Origin: Bacillota bacterium
Lineage (GTDB): Bacteria; Bacillota; Clostridia; Acetivibrionales; JAEXSP01
NCBI GenBank assembly: GCA_023453795.1
Contig: JAEXSP010000002.1
Span: 1 to 52,758, forward strand
Length of the DNA stretch: 52,758 nt
Reading direction: 5' to 3'
The notes beneath the pieces were generated by a model. That model searched no databases. It was not told the DNA's origin and worked only from the letters and a program-made list of their open reading frames with translations. Positions within the stretch are counted from its first letter, which is position 1, and each line of letters opens with the position of its first letter. Shown here piece by piece: positions 33,187-42,058 of the stretch. Made by a program: the position numbers and the translations under genes.

Positions 33187-33552
33187 ATGAAAAAGTTTTT
33201 AATAAAGGTAAACGGTACAAAGTACGAGGTAGAGGTTGAAGAAGTACAGGCAGCAGGTTCTGCTGTTCAAGCTCCGGTTTCAGCTCCGGCTGCATCTGCA
33301 CCTGTTCAAAAGGCGGCAGCAAGCTCGGCACCGGCAGGATCATCAAGTGTTACATCTCCAATGCCCGGAACAATTTTGAAAGTTAACGTGAATGAAGGCG
33401 ATACAGTTAAAAAGGGACAGGTATTATTGATTCTTGAAGCCATGAAAATGGAAAACGAAATCACAGCTCCCGCTGACGGAAAGATTTCGTCTCTCACCGT
33501 ATCCAAGGGCAGTATAGTCAAAGCAGGCGATGTATTGGTAGCATTCGCATAA
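33187..33552 (+). CDS. Biotin carboxyl carrier protein
   Basis: The protein has 121 residues. An N-terminal strand segment precedes an Ala/Pro/Ser linker (about 22-52). The biotinyl domain (55-121) carries the AMKME motif with the biotin-accepting Lys87. It matches the 1.3S or gamma carrier of transcarboxylases and decarboxylases, and sits between its two partner enzymes. GGAGG precedes the ATG. Confidence 0.94.
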   Translation: MKKFLIKVNGTKYEVEVEEVQAAGSAVQAPVSAPAASAPVQKAAASSAPAGSSSVTSPMPGTILKVNVNEGDTVKKGQVLLILEAMKMENEITAPADGKISSLTVSKGSIVKAGDVLVAFA

Positions 33553-33580
33553 ACCCGATTGAAAGATGGAGGAAAACACC

Positions 33581-35116
33581 ATGGCAAGGGTAAAAATTAC
33601 AGAGACCGTTTTAAGGGATGCACATCAGTCTTTGATTGCAACCAGAATGAAAATTGATGAAATGCTCCCTATACTTGAAAAGTTGGATAAAGTCGGATAT
33701 CATTCCCTGGAAGCTTGGGGCGGTGCAACCTTCGATTCATGCATCCGTTTCCTTAATGAAGATCCGTGGGAAAGATTAAGGATAATAAGGAGCAAGGTTA
33801 AGAATACCAAGCTGCAAATGCTTTTGAGGGGGCAGAATCTTCTTGGATACAGGCATTATGCAGATGACGTGGTTGAATATTTCGTACAGAAAGCTATCGC
33901 CAACGGCATGGACATCATAAGGATATTTGATGCCCTCAATGATGTAAGAAATATAGAAACTGCAATAAAAGCCTGCAAAAAGGAAGGCGGGCATGCACAA
34001 GGGACTATATCCTACACTATGAGTCCTGTGCATAATGTAGAGCTTTTTGTTAAAGATGCAAAAAGGTTAGAAGAAATGGGTGCAGACTCAATCTGTATCA
34101 AGGATATGGCCGGACTATTGGTTCCATATGTTGCATATGAGCTTGTAAAAGGTATTAAGGAGAATGTTAAGATACCGGTTCAGCTGCATACGCATTACAC
34201 AAGCGGAATTGCATCCATGACCTATATCAAGGCTATAGAAGCAGGAATTGATATTGTGGACTGCGCTATGTCGCCTATGGCAATGGGAACTTCCCAACCG
34301 CCTACAGAACCGCTTGTAGCGACACTTCAGGGCACAGAATACGATACAGGCCTTGATCTTAATTTATTAAGTGAGATAGCTGACTATTTCAGGCCTGTTA
34401 AAGAGAATTATATTCAATCAGGTCTGCTTGATGTAAAAATGATGGGAGTCGATGTTAACGCATTGATTTACCAGGTTCCGGGCGGAATGCTTTCAAATCT
34501 GGTTTCTCAATTGAAGCAGGCAAATGCATCAGATAAATATGAAGAGGTGCTCAAAGAGGTGCCGAGGGTAAGGGAAGATTTCGGATACCCGCCGCTTGTA
34601 ACTCCTACGAGCCAGATTGTCGGTACTCAGGCAGTGTTGAACGTTGTTATGGGTGAAAGATATAAAATGGTTCCGAAGGAATCAAAGGATCTTGTTGCCG
34701 GCAAATATGGAAAAACCCCTGCTCCGATATCCAATGAAATAATTACAAAGATACTTGGAGAAGAAAAGCCGATTACCTGCAGGCCGGCTGACCTCTTAAA
34801 ATCCGAGCTGGATAATATCAAAAGTAAAGCTGCGGAATATATTGAGAAGGAAGAAGATATATTGACCTATGCGATGTTCCCGCCGGTAGCAGAGAAATTC
34901 TTCCAGGCAAGAAAAGAGAAGAAGGAACAGGCAGGCACAAGAGGTGCAGAAAAGAAAGATAACGGAGAAATAATGGCAGTAATATCTGCGGCAGTAGCAT
35001 CCATGGAAGCAAAGCCAGGTTACCAGTATGTAGTAAAATCCTTCAGGCCTGTCTCCGAGGCTGCTCCTGTATGGAGTATGGCAGGAAGGCTGCAGAGGTT
35101 TCAGACGAAATTATAG
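33581..35116 (+). CDS. Pyruvate/oxaloacetate carboxyltransferase subunit (5S or OadA type)
   Basis: The protein has 511 residues from the ATG at 33581 (GGAGG eight bases upstream); an earlier in-frame ATG at 33566 overlaps that site. The TIM-barrel domain (1-300) has the metal-binding Asp13 in LRDAHQS, a conserved IKDMAG and the QLHTHYTSG metal ligands. The conserved carboxylase domain (about 310-460) follows. The C-terminus lacks a biotin domain, which is provided by the separate carrier. The trio looks like a Propionibacterium-type transcarboxylase, and the same gene set occurs in C. thermocellum, where it is linked to the malate shunt or oxaloacetate decarboxylation. Confidence 0.9.
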   Translation: MARVKITETVLRDAHQSLIATRMKIDEMLPILEKLDKVGYHSLEAWGGATFDSCIRFLNEDPWERLRIIRSKVKNTKLQMLLRGQNLLGYRHYADDVVEYFVQKAIANGMDIIRIFDALNDVRNIETAIKACKKEGGHAQGTISYTMSPVHNVELFVKDAKRLEEMGADSICIKDMAGLLVPYVAYELVKGIKENVKIPVQLHTHYTSGIASMTYIKAIEAGIDIVDCAMSPMAMGTSQPPTEPLVATLQGTEYDTGLDLNLLSEIADYFRPVKENYIQSGLLDVKMMGVDVNALIYQVPGGMLSNLVSQLKQANASDKYEEVLKEVPRVREDFGYPPLVTPTSQIVGTQAVLNVVMGERYKMVPKESKDLVAGKYGKTPAPISNEIITKILGEEKPITCRPADLLKSELDNIKSKAAEYIEKEEDILTYAMFPPVAEKFFQARKEKKEQAGTRGAEKKDNGEIMAVISAAVASMEAKPGYQYVVKSFRPVSEAAPVWSMAGRLQRFQTKL

Positions 35117-35130
35117 AATGGTTGTTCAGG

Positions 35131-35158
35131 AAGAGCTCAAAATATGGGCTCTTTTTTT
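35131..35158 (+). terminator. Terminator of the carboxyltransferase operon
   Basis: AAGAGCTC pairs with GGGCTCTT with one G-T pair, followed by a run of T. Confidence 0.8.
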
Positions 35159-35217
35159 GTTATGTTAAGATGATGCAAAATGTCGAAAATGCTCGAAGTT
35201 TGAAGATGGAATAGGCA

Positions 35218-35246
35218 TTGTGGGTTATTACTGAGTTGTATATAAT
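35218..35246 (+). promoter_or_regulatory. Promoter of the RCC1/RHS operon
   Basis: TTGTGG (35218-35223) and TATAAT (35241-35246) are separated by 17 bp, about 60 bp before the start codon at 35310. It should drive both giant genes, as only 11 bp lie between them. Confidence 0.65.
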
Positions 35247-35309
35247 GGGTTGGTGTCAAATTAAGGCATCGTTAGATTGAAATGTAAAGATAAATATGGG
35301 GGGAACAGA

Positions 35310-38300
35310 ATGAAAAAGAAACTCATGGCTATGGTCATTACAGCAACACTTGTGATAACTCAATGCATTATACCGTTCGGATTTAAAACGGCAAGTGCAG
35401 AGAGTACTGTATTTTCTGTACCGGAAGGTGCTGCGGATGGTCAGCTGGATATGACATTGATGGGGAATACAGTTACTAACTTAATGGGAAGTGATGGGGA
35501 TTTTGAAGCAGGCTTGGTTAATTGGGGGAATAGCGGATATATCACATCTTCTTCAGATACTGCAAAATATGGAAAAAGGTCAATGAAAGAATCCTATTCT
35601 GCCATTGGGCAGGATTTTGATACACATTCTAATTGGACTCCAATAGCAGGCCATATTTATTATGCTTCTGCATGGGCAAATATAACTGCGGCAAATAATT
35701 CTCCGACATTTACTTTAAATATGGGAATAGATTCAACTTGGAGCTATTATTCTACTTTTGATTGTACAAAATTAAATAAATGGCAGTTTTTAAGTCAAAG
35801 ACTCACAGCTTCAAATGCTACTCCAACGAGATACACATTTGCCCAAACTACAGTTTCGGCTAGTGGAACCTGTTACTATGACGGTGCGATGCTGATTGAT
35901 TTAACAGCAGCATTTGGAGCAGGTAATGAACCTACACAGTCATGGTGTGATTCAAACATCACATTTGTAAATGGAACACAATCCGTTAATGCATTAAGAA
36001 TCAGGAGTGTAGGAAAAAATCTTGTTAGAAATGGAAATGGAGAAGAAGGGGTTAAATACTGGAAAATAAGAACCAATAGTCCATTGTTTACTCTTGAAAA
36101 TGGCAAATTCAAAGTAACAGCTCAAGGATATACAGATATATATCAAAGTATAAAGGTAAAACCTAATACATTTTATTATTTTTCTTCACATGCAACAGGT
36201 ACAGGAGATGTTATAATTTGGGGCCAAAGTGGAGGACAGATGACGGATTCCAACATGGCATTCAATACAGGGACAAACTCAGAAGTACTTGTGATTATTA
36301 GGACGTATGAATCAACAGTGAGTCCGGTATATTATGACAACATTATACTGGTAGAAGGCAAAACAGCTCCAACGTCATATGAATCATATAAAGAGTCATC
36401 TACATATTTGCCAAGTAATATCAGTTTGAATTCTATTGGAAATGTTAAGGACGAAGTAAATATTAAGACAGGACAATTTATTGATAGGGTTGGAAGTATA
36501 TATTTGGATGGAAGCCTTAATTGGGGATTCAATACCAATTTTACGGGTTATAAACGATTATTCGTAACAGGATTATTTGATAATTATCAGGGATCATCAC
36601 AAAACATAGTATCATCCGTTACAAAATATTCAGGTCAGCAAATTACCAAAATAACTGATTGGGGCTCTATTGGGCTGGATACATTTATGTCAGGCGATGG
36701 AATGACTACCAATCCATTGTATATGATGATAAGTAATTCAGACTCAGGATGGACTTATGAAATGATGCCTACAAGTGCAGAAATTAAGGCATATTTTTAT
36801 GGCTGGAAGATGTGTGCTTCAGACGGAAGTATATATGCTTCAGGAACGAAATATTGGAAACATATCACTGATGGCGCGGGTTTAACAAGCACATTGCCTA
36901 CGTCCGGTTATACAGGGTATACTCCATATAAATTGCTTTACAAATTGCTAACTCCAGTAACAACAAAACTCAATATACCTCCTGTAACCTATTACTTCGG
37001 GGGAACAGTATATACAGATAATGCGGTCAAGGATACTGCATCATATAATAATGGAATTACGATAAATCAGAATCTTCCGATTAAACAAGTTGAAAGTGTA
37101 TATAAAATTGACGGAAGTAATATGACTCTTGTAGATCCGGCTAAGGTAACAGTTTCTTCAAATGGCCTTTCGTTTACGATAACAGGTGCAACCAATGGAG
37201 AACAGTATCAGTATATATATAATTATGAGAGCTACTTTAGCGCAGCTCCAACCATAAAGCTTAATGCACCTATAGTTAGCCTTCAAGCTGCATCAACAGA
37301 AAACAGTGTTTCAGTTACAGGATCAGCTATAGCTGGATCGGGACTTGCGGGTAATCCTTATCATTTCAAAATCGGTACATTTGACAGTGGTTGGGGTGAT
37401 GCAAAATCACAGTATCAATCAAATCTTCCACCTAATACGCTTTATCCAATAACCTTTGAGGTAAAGGATAATAGCGGAAAAGTTTCAACATATACAAAAA
37501 ACATACACACAAAGGCGTCAGCACCATCTCTGACTGTTGATGCTTTGCAAACTTATGCGGTATTTACTGTCACGGATACAAACCCTGACGGGACGCAGTA
37601 TCAGATAACCTGTGACAACAAATATGTCAGCCAGTCGGGTACATTGACTTCAATTCCAACGTGGATAACATTGCAGGATAAAAAAATTAAAGTTACAGGC
37701 CTTACGGCAGGCAAGACATATAATTATACAGTAAAGGCGCGAAATGGGGATGGGGTTGAAACGGTGGTAAGTATCCCCCAAATAGTACAGAAACCAAGCA
37801 CTGATGTCATAGGAATGCAGGGTGTCAAAAAAATAGTTGGAAGTACGTATCATACTTTAATTTTAAAGGATGACGGGACAGTATGGGCATACGGTTACAA
37901 TGCAAATTTTCAATTAGGTGATGGTACAAAACTTTCAAGAGGTGCACCAGTTAAAGTTAAAGGACTTACGGGTATTACTGATATAGCTGTTTCCAGCTAT
38001 GCAAGCTATGCGGTTCAAAATGATGGGACATTATGGGCCTGGGGAGATAATTGTTTTGGACAGCTTGGTGATGGAACATATACAGGACAACGCATTCCCC
38101 AAAAAATAACAAGTATATCAAATGTTAAGTCAATTTCGGCTGGGTTTAATTTCGTAATAGCATTAAAAAATGATGGTACGGTTTGGTCTTGGGGCAATAA
38201 CGATTATGGACAGTTAGGTATTAATTCCAATGTTCGAAGCAACACCCCTGTTCAAATACCTGAGTTAAATAATATATCTAGAATTAGTACTGGACTTCAT

Positions 38301-41300
38301 TATAGTGTTGCATTAAAAAATGATAATACTGTATGGGTATGGGGATATAATGGATCTGGACAGTTAGGCGATGGAACTTTTTCAAACAGGCTTTCTCCCT
38401 ATCAAATACAAAGTTTATCGGACATTACATCAGTTTCCTGTGGTTACAATCATACTTTAGCTTTAAAAAGTGATGGTACTGTATGGGCATGGGGAGATAA
38501 TTCTTGGTGGCAGTTGGGGGATGGAAAAACTATTGGTAAAATTACACCTACACAGATACAAGGGTTATCAGGCGTTTCATCGATTTTTACAGGAGCATAC
38601 CAATCATTTGTAGTAAAGACTGACGGGAGCTTTTGGTCATGGGGATATAATAATTATGGTCAGTTATGTGATGGTACTACAAATTCCAAATCTGTACCAA
38701 CAATAGTTACTAATGTTACAAATGTGAAAGCAGTTGGTTTGGGGGAATGGAATACCACCCTTCTATTTAACGATAACAGGATATTAACATATGGATTGAA
38801 TTCATTTGGTAAGCTTGGGCAAGGCGAAGAAATGAAATCAAATATATTTAAGCCTGTTGCTGATCTAGATGGAATAATTTCTATTAGTTCCGGTATTTCA
38901 CATGCAACTGCTTTGAAAAAAGATGGGACAGTATGGACCTGGGGGGAGAACTTTAACGCTCAGCTTGGTGATGCTTCTGTATATTATAGAAACAAGGCAC
39001 AGAAAGTTTCAGGAATAAGTGATGTAAAATCTATTGCATCTGGATTTTTTCATAACGTAGTCCTTAAAAGCGACGGAACGGTATGGACATGGGGAAATAA
39101 TGGATCTGGTCAGCTTGGTGATGCTACTAACACTAATTATAGTTCTCCGGTTCAAGTGAAAAATCTTTCGGGGGCAACAGAAGTTGCTGCAGGTTCATAT
39201 CATTCTATTGCTTTAAAGAGCGATGGGACAGTTTGGGCGTGGGGATCCAATAATTCTGGTCAGTTGGGGAACGGTACTACAACAAATAGCGCAGTACCTG
39301 TACAAGTACAAGGATTAACAGAAGTGAAGGCAATCAGAGCAAACAATGAATTTAATGTAGTGCTGAAGGATGATGGAACAGTATGGGCATGGGGAAACAA
39401 TACTTTTGGACAGCTTGGTGACGGGACAAATATAAATAAGATAAGTCCAGTTCAGGTAAATGGTCTTTATAATATTACATCAATTTCATTGGGGGCTTGG
39501 TCATTAATTGCATTAAAAAGCGACGGAACGTTGTGGGAATGCGGTTATAATGCATATGGACAATTGGGGGATGGTACCAATGTTAACAAAAACAGGCCGA
39601 TCCAAAATTCATTAATCAGTAATGTGACAACAATATCTTGTTCAAGCTATACAACCTTCGCTATAAAAACTGATGGGAGCTTATGGACTTGGGGGTTAGG
39701 CGAATTTGGTCAAATGGGTGATGGTAGGTATGCAAATAGAAATACCCCCTTCAGATTATCAGGATTAGGTAGTACCAAGATGTTTTGCGGCGGAAATTAT
39801 TATTTCGTTTTTGCTTTAAAAACAGATGGTACGGTATTATCATCTGGAAGTGACGATGCATTTTTACTTGGAAACGGAAACAGATTGTTATATTCCACCA
39901 CAGGTCTCCCCATAAAAGGCGGCCAAACAGACAACATAAAAACAACTACCTCATCAAGAAGCACAACCCTAACCTGGGATGCTGCAGACGGTGCGGAAAG
40001 CTACGACATAGAAGTCGACGGAAAAATAACCTATGGTGTTCAGTCGCCATACACAGTAAATAACCTGAATCCAAACATAACACACCAATTCAGAGTCCGT
40101 TCCAAGAACGCTCTTGTAACAGGCGATTGGAGCCAGCCGGTAATAGTATCAAAAGGGCCCGCAGCACCTGCCGGCATAGACGCAGAACCAGGCCGTGGCA
40201 GCGTAACACTGACCTGGAATACCGTAAAGGGTGCAACAGGCTATGACGTCGAAGTTGACGGAAATGTCATTGCCGATGCAGAGTCACCCTACAAGGACAT
40301 TCAGAACGGAGCAATCACCGTACACAAATACAGAGTGCGTTCAAAAAGTGCAAACGGCATAGGAGATTGGAGCCCGTATGTCATAGAATCACCGCTGCCG
40401 CCGCTTCCGCAGCCGCCGGCTGATATAACGCTGACATCGACAGGCACAACAGTAAAAATGAGTTGGTATTCAGGAGCAGATGCAACAGGCTATGATATTG
40501 AGTCAGATAATGAATTAATAGGCTCGTGCAAGGCAGTTAGCGGCAGCAGCATAAGCTATACACAGAAAGGCCTCAGCCCTCTGACCTCGCATACCTACAG
40601 AATCAGAGCAAAGAATGCCGCAGGAATAGGCGACTGGAGCCCTACATACACAGCAGCAACAACCGACATCTCAATAACCACAGCACCTGCAATAAGCGTA
40701 AAAGAAGAAAACATATCCGATACCTACGCAATAGTTAATTGGAATGAGGTACTGGACGCAAGCGGCTATGACATAGTTGAAACCGGAAGCACCACAGACG
40801 GTGCAATAATAGACAATGGAAATGTAACGGTATGCAGGCTGCAAGGCCTTGCTCCCGGCTCAACACATACATACAAGGTGAGAGCAAAAAACGGGACAAT
40901 CACAGGACCATGGAGCAACCCTGTTGCAATAACTACAAGCATACTGGCAACACCTGAAAACATAAAAGCCGACAAATACGATACCTCAATAAAATTAAAA
41001 TGGGATCCGGTACCGGGAGCATCAGGATATGAACTGAAATTAAACGGAACATCCATATCCATAGCCGACACAACATATTCGGCAATAGGATTAACACCTG
41101 ATACCGAATACATATACCAGGTCAGAGCAATAGGGGCTGGCGGAAACAGCGGCTGGAGCATTGAATACAAGACAAAGACGCTGCCTGTAAAACCGGCTGC
41201 ACCTGCCAATGTAAAAGCGGCGGTATCCGATACAGTAATAACCATGACCTGGGATAAGGTGTCCGAAGCGGTTGGCTATGACGTTGAGCTTAACGGAGTA

Positions 41301-42047
41301 CTGCTTGAAAATGACACTGCCACAATGTACATTAACAGCGAGCTGAAGCCTAATACAAAATATACCTACAGGGTAAGAACAAGAAGCAGCTACATGGAGA
41401 GCGACTGGAGTTCGTACCAGACTATCAGGACGCTGGCCGGACAGCCCGTTGCACCTACAGGCATCGCTGTCAGTTCGACACAGACGAGCGCCACCATAAG
41501 CTGGGCAGCAGCAGGCGGAGCGATAGACTATGACCTTGAAATAGACGACGGTAAAAACCCGCCTGCCGTAATTCAGCATTTAACAGAAACCTCCTACACC
41601 CACAGAAGGCTTGAACCGGGAACGCAGTACAGCTACAGGCTGCTGACGAGGAACGAAGAGGGAATAAGCAGCTGGTCGGGATACATAATAAACAACGCAA
41701 TAATGACAAAGTGCACAAAGAACAATACAGTCGACCTGGGACTGACCGCAGCAGATGTAACTGACTTTACGCCATATACCATGGTAGTGACATACAACAC
41801 CGGAGTAATAAATGTAGCAGACCTGTGCACCCTGACTGGGCAGGCTGAGTTGAAAGCCGGCAGGATAGAGGGTACTGACATAACCATTACCGAATTTACC
41901 CCAGGCAGGATTGTGTTCGTCGTAGACAAGGTAATAAATCCCGGCGAAGCCTGGACAGGAGTCATAGAAAGCATTAAATTCAAGGCGAAGCAGACAGGTG
42001 GAACCACAATAACATACACAGTTCTGTGCAAACCGGACGAAGAATGA
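35310..42047 (+). CDS. Giant secreted protein: 14 RCC1 repeats, seven FnIII domains, cohesin-like end
   Basis: The protein has 2245 residues from the ATG at 35310 (GGGGGG five bases upstream). A signal peptide covers 1-30. Residues about 40-380 contain two carbohydrate-binding-like beta modules. Residues about 838-1536 are fourteen RCC1 repeats of 50 residues, each with a DGTVWAWG and a GQLGDG motif, enough for two seven-bladed propellers. Seven fibronectin III domains follow to about 2130. The last 110 residues resemble a cohesin or bacterial Ig-like module. No SLH or LPXTG anchor is seen. Composition changes sharply near 39,900, from AT-rich to more balanced with ACA/ATA-rich codons, right at the RCC1-FnIII border. 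The subtilase-RHS gene follows after 11 bp, so the two probably act together outside the cell. Confidence 0.88.
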   Translation: MKKKLMAMVITATLVITQCIIPFGFKTASAESTVFSVPEGAADGQLDMTLMGNTVTNLMGSDGDFEAGLVNWGNSGYITSSSDTAKYGKRSMKESYSAIGQDFDTHSNWTPIAGHIYYASAWANITAANNSPTFTLNMGIDSTWSYYSTFDCTKLNKWQFLSQRLTASNATPTRYTFAQTTVSASGTCYYDGAMLIDLTAAFGAGNEPTQSWCDSNITFVNGTQSVNALRIRSVGKNLVRNGNGEEGVKYWKIRTNSPLFTLENGKFKVTAQGYTDIYQSIKVKPNTFYYFSSHATGTGDVIIWGQSGGQMTDSNMAFNTGTNSEVLVIIRTYESTVSPVYYDNIILVEGKTAPTSYESYKESSTYLPSNISLNSIGNVKDEVNIKTGQFIDRVGSIYLDGSLNWGFNTNFTGYKRLFVTGLFDNYQGSSQNIVSSVTKYSGQQITKITDWGSIGLDTFMSGDGMTTNPLYMMISNSDSGWTYEMMPTSAEIKAYFYGWKMCASDGSIYASGTKYWKHITDGAGLTSTLPTSGYTGYTPYKLLYKLLTPVTTKLNIPPVTYYFGGTVYTDNAVKDTASYNNGITINQNLPIKQVESVYKIDGSNMTLVDPAKVTVSSNGLSFTITGATNGEQYQYIYNYESYFSAAPTIKLNAPIVSLQAASTENSVSVTGSAIAGSGLAGNPYHFKIGTFDSGWGDAKSQYQSNLPPNTLYPITFEVKDNSGKVSTYTKNIHTKASAPSLTVDALQTYAVFTVTDTNPDGTQYQITCDNKYVSQSGTLTSIPTWITLQDKKIKVTGLTAGKTYNYTVKARNGDGVETVVSIPQIVQKPSTDVIGMQGVKKIVGSTYHTLILKDDGTVWAYGYNANFQLGDGTKLSRGAPVKVKGLTGITDIAVSSYASYAVQNDGTLWAWGDNCFGQLGDGTYTGQRIPQKITSISNVKSISAGFNFVIALKNDGTVWSWGNNDYGQLGINSNVRSNTPVQIPELNNISRISTGLHYSVALKNDNTVWVWGYNGSGQLGDGTFSNRLSPYQIQSLSDITSVSCGYNHTLALKSDGTVWAWGDNSWWQLGDGKTIGKITPTQIQGLSGVSSIFTGAYQSFVVKTDGSFWSWGYNNYGQLCDGTTNSKSVPTIVTNVTNVKAVGLGEWNTTLLFNDNRILTYGLNSFGKLGQGEEMKSNIFKPVADLDGIISISSGISHATALKKDGTVWTWGENFNAQLGDASVYYRNKAQKVSGISDVKSIASGFFHNVVLKSDGTVWTWGNNGSGQLGDATNTNYSSPVQVKNLSGATEVAAGSYHSIALKSDGTVWAWGSNNSGQLGNGTTTNSAVPVQVQGLTEVKAIRANNEFNVVLKDDGTVWAWGNNTFGQLGDGTNINKISPVQVNGLYNITSISLGAWSLIALKSDGTLWECGYNAYGQLGDGTNVNKNRPIQNSLISNVTTISCSSYTTFAIKTDGSLWTWGLGEFGQMGDGRYANRNTPFRLSGLGSTKMFCGGNYYFVFALKTDGTVLSSGSDDAFLLGNGNRLLYSTTGLPIKGGQTDNIKTTTSSRSTTLTWDAADGAESYDIEVDGKITYGVQSPYTVNNLNPNITHQFRVRSKNALVTGDWSQPVIVSKGPAAPAGIDAEPGRGSVTLTWNTVKGATGYDVEVDGNVIADAESPYKDIQNGAITVHKYRVRSKSANGIGDWSPYVIESPLPPLPQPPADITLTSTGTTVKMSWYSGADATGYDIESDNELIGSCKAVSGSSISYTQKGLSPLTSHTYRIRAKNAAGIGDWSPTYTAATTDISITTAPAISVKEENISDTYAIVNWNEVLDASGYDIVETGSTTDGAIIDNGNVTVCRLQGLAPGSTHTYKVRAKNGTITGPWSNPVAITTSILATPENIKADKYDTSIKLKWDPVPGASGYELKLNGTSISIADTTYSAIGLTPDTEYIYQVRAIGAGGNSGWSIEYKTKTLPVKPAAPANVKAAVSDTVITMTWDKVSEAVGYDVELNGVLLENDTATMYINSELKPNTKYTYRVRTRSSYMESDWSSYQTIRTLAGQPVAPTGIAVSSTQTSATISWAAAGGAIDYDLEIDDGKNPPAVIQHLTETSYTHRRLEPGTQYSYRLLTRNEEGISSWSGYIINNAIMTKCTKNNTVDLGLTAADVTDFTPYTMVVTYNTGVINVADLCTLTGQAELKAGRIEGTDITITEFTPGRIVFVVDKVINPGEAWTGVIESIKFKAKQTGGTTITYTVLCKPDEE

Positions 42048-42058
42048 GGGGGTAAACA

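Noticed and set aside
37821..39915. The repeat array as a DNA-level tandem repeat or toxin-type variable array
   Set aside because: The repetition is at protein level (RCC1 blades) with diverged DNA, so it is an ordinary repeat protein rather than a recent DNA expansion.
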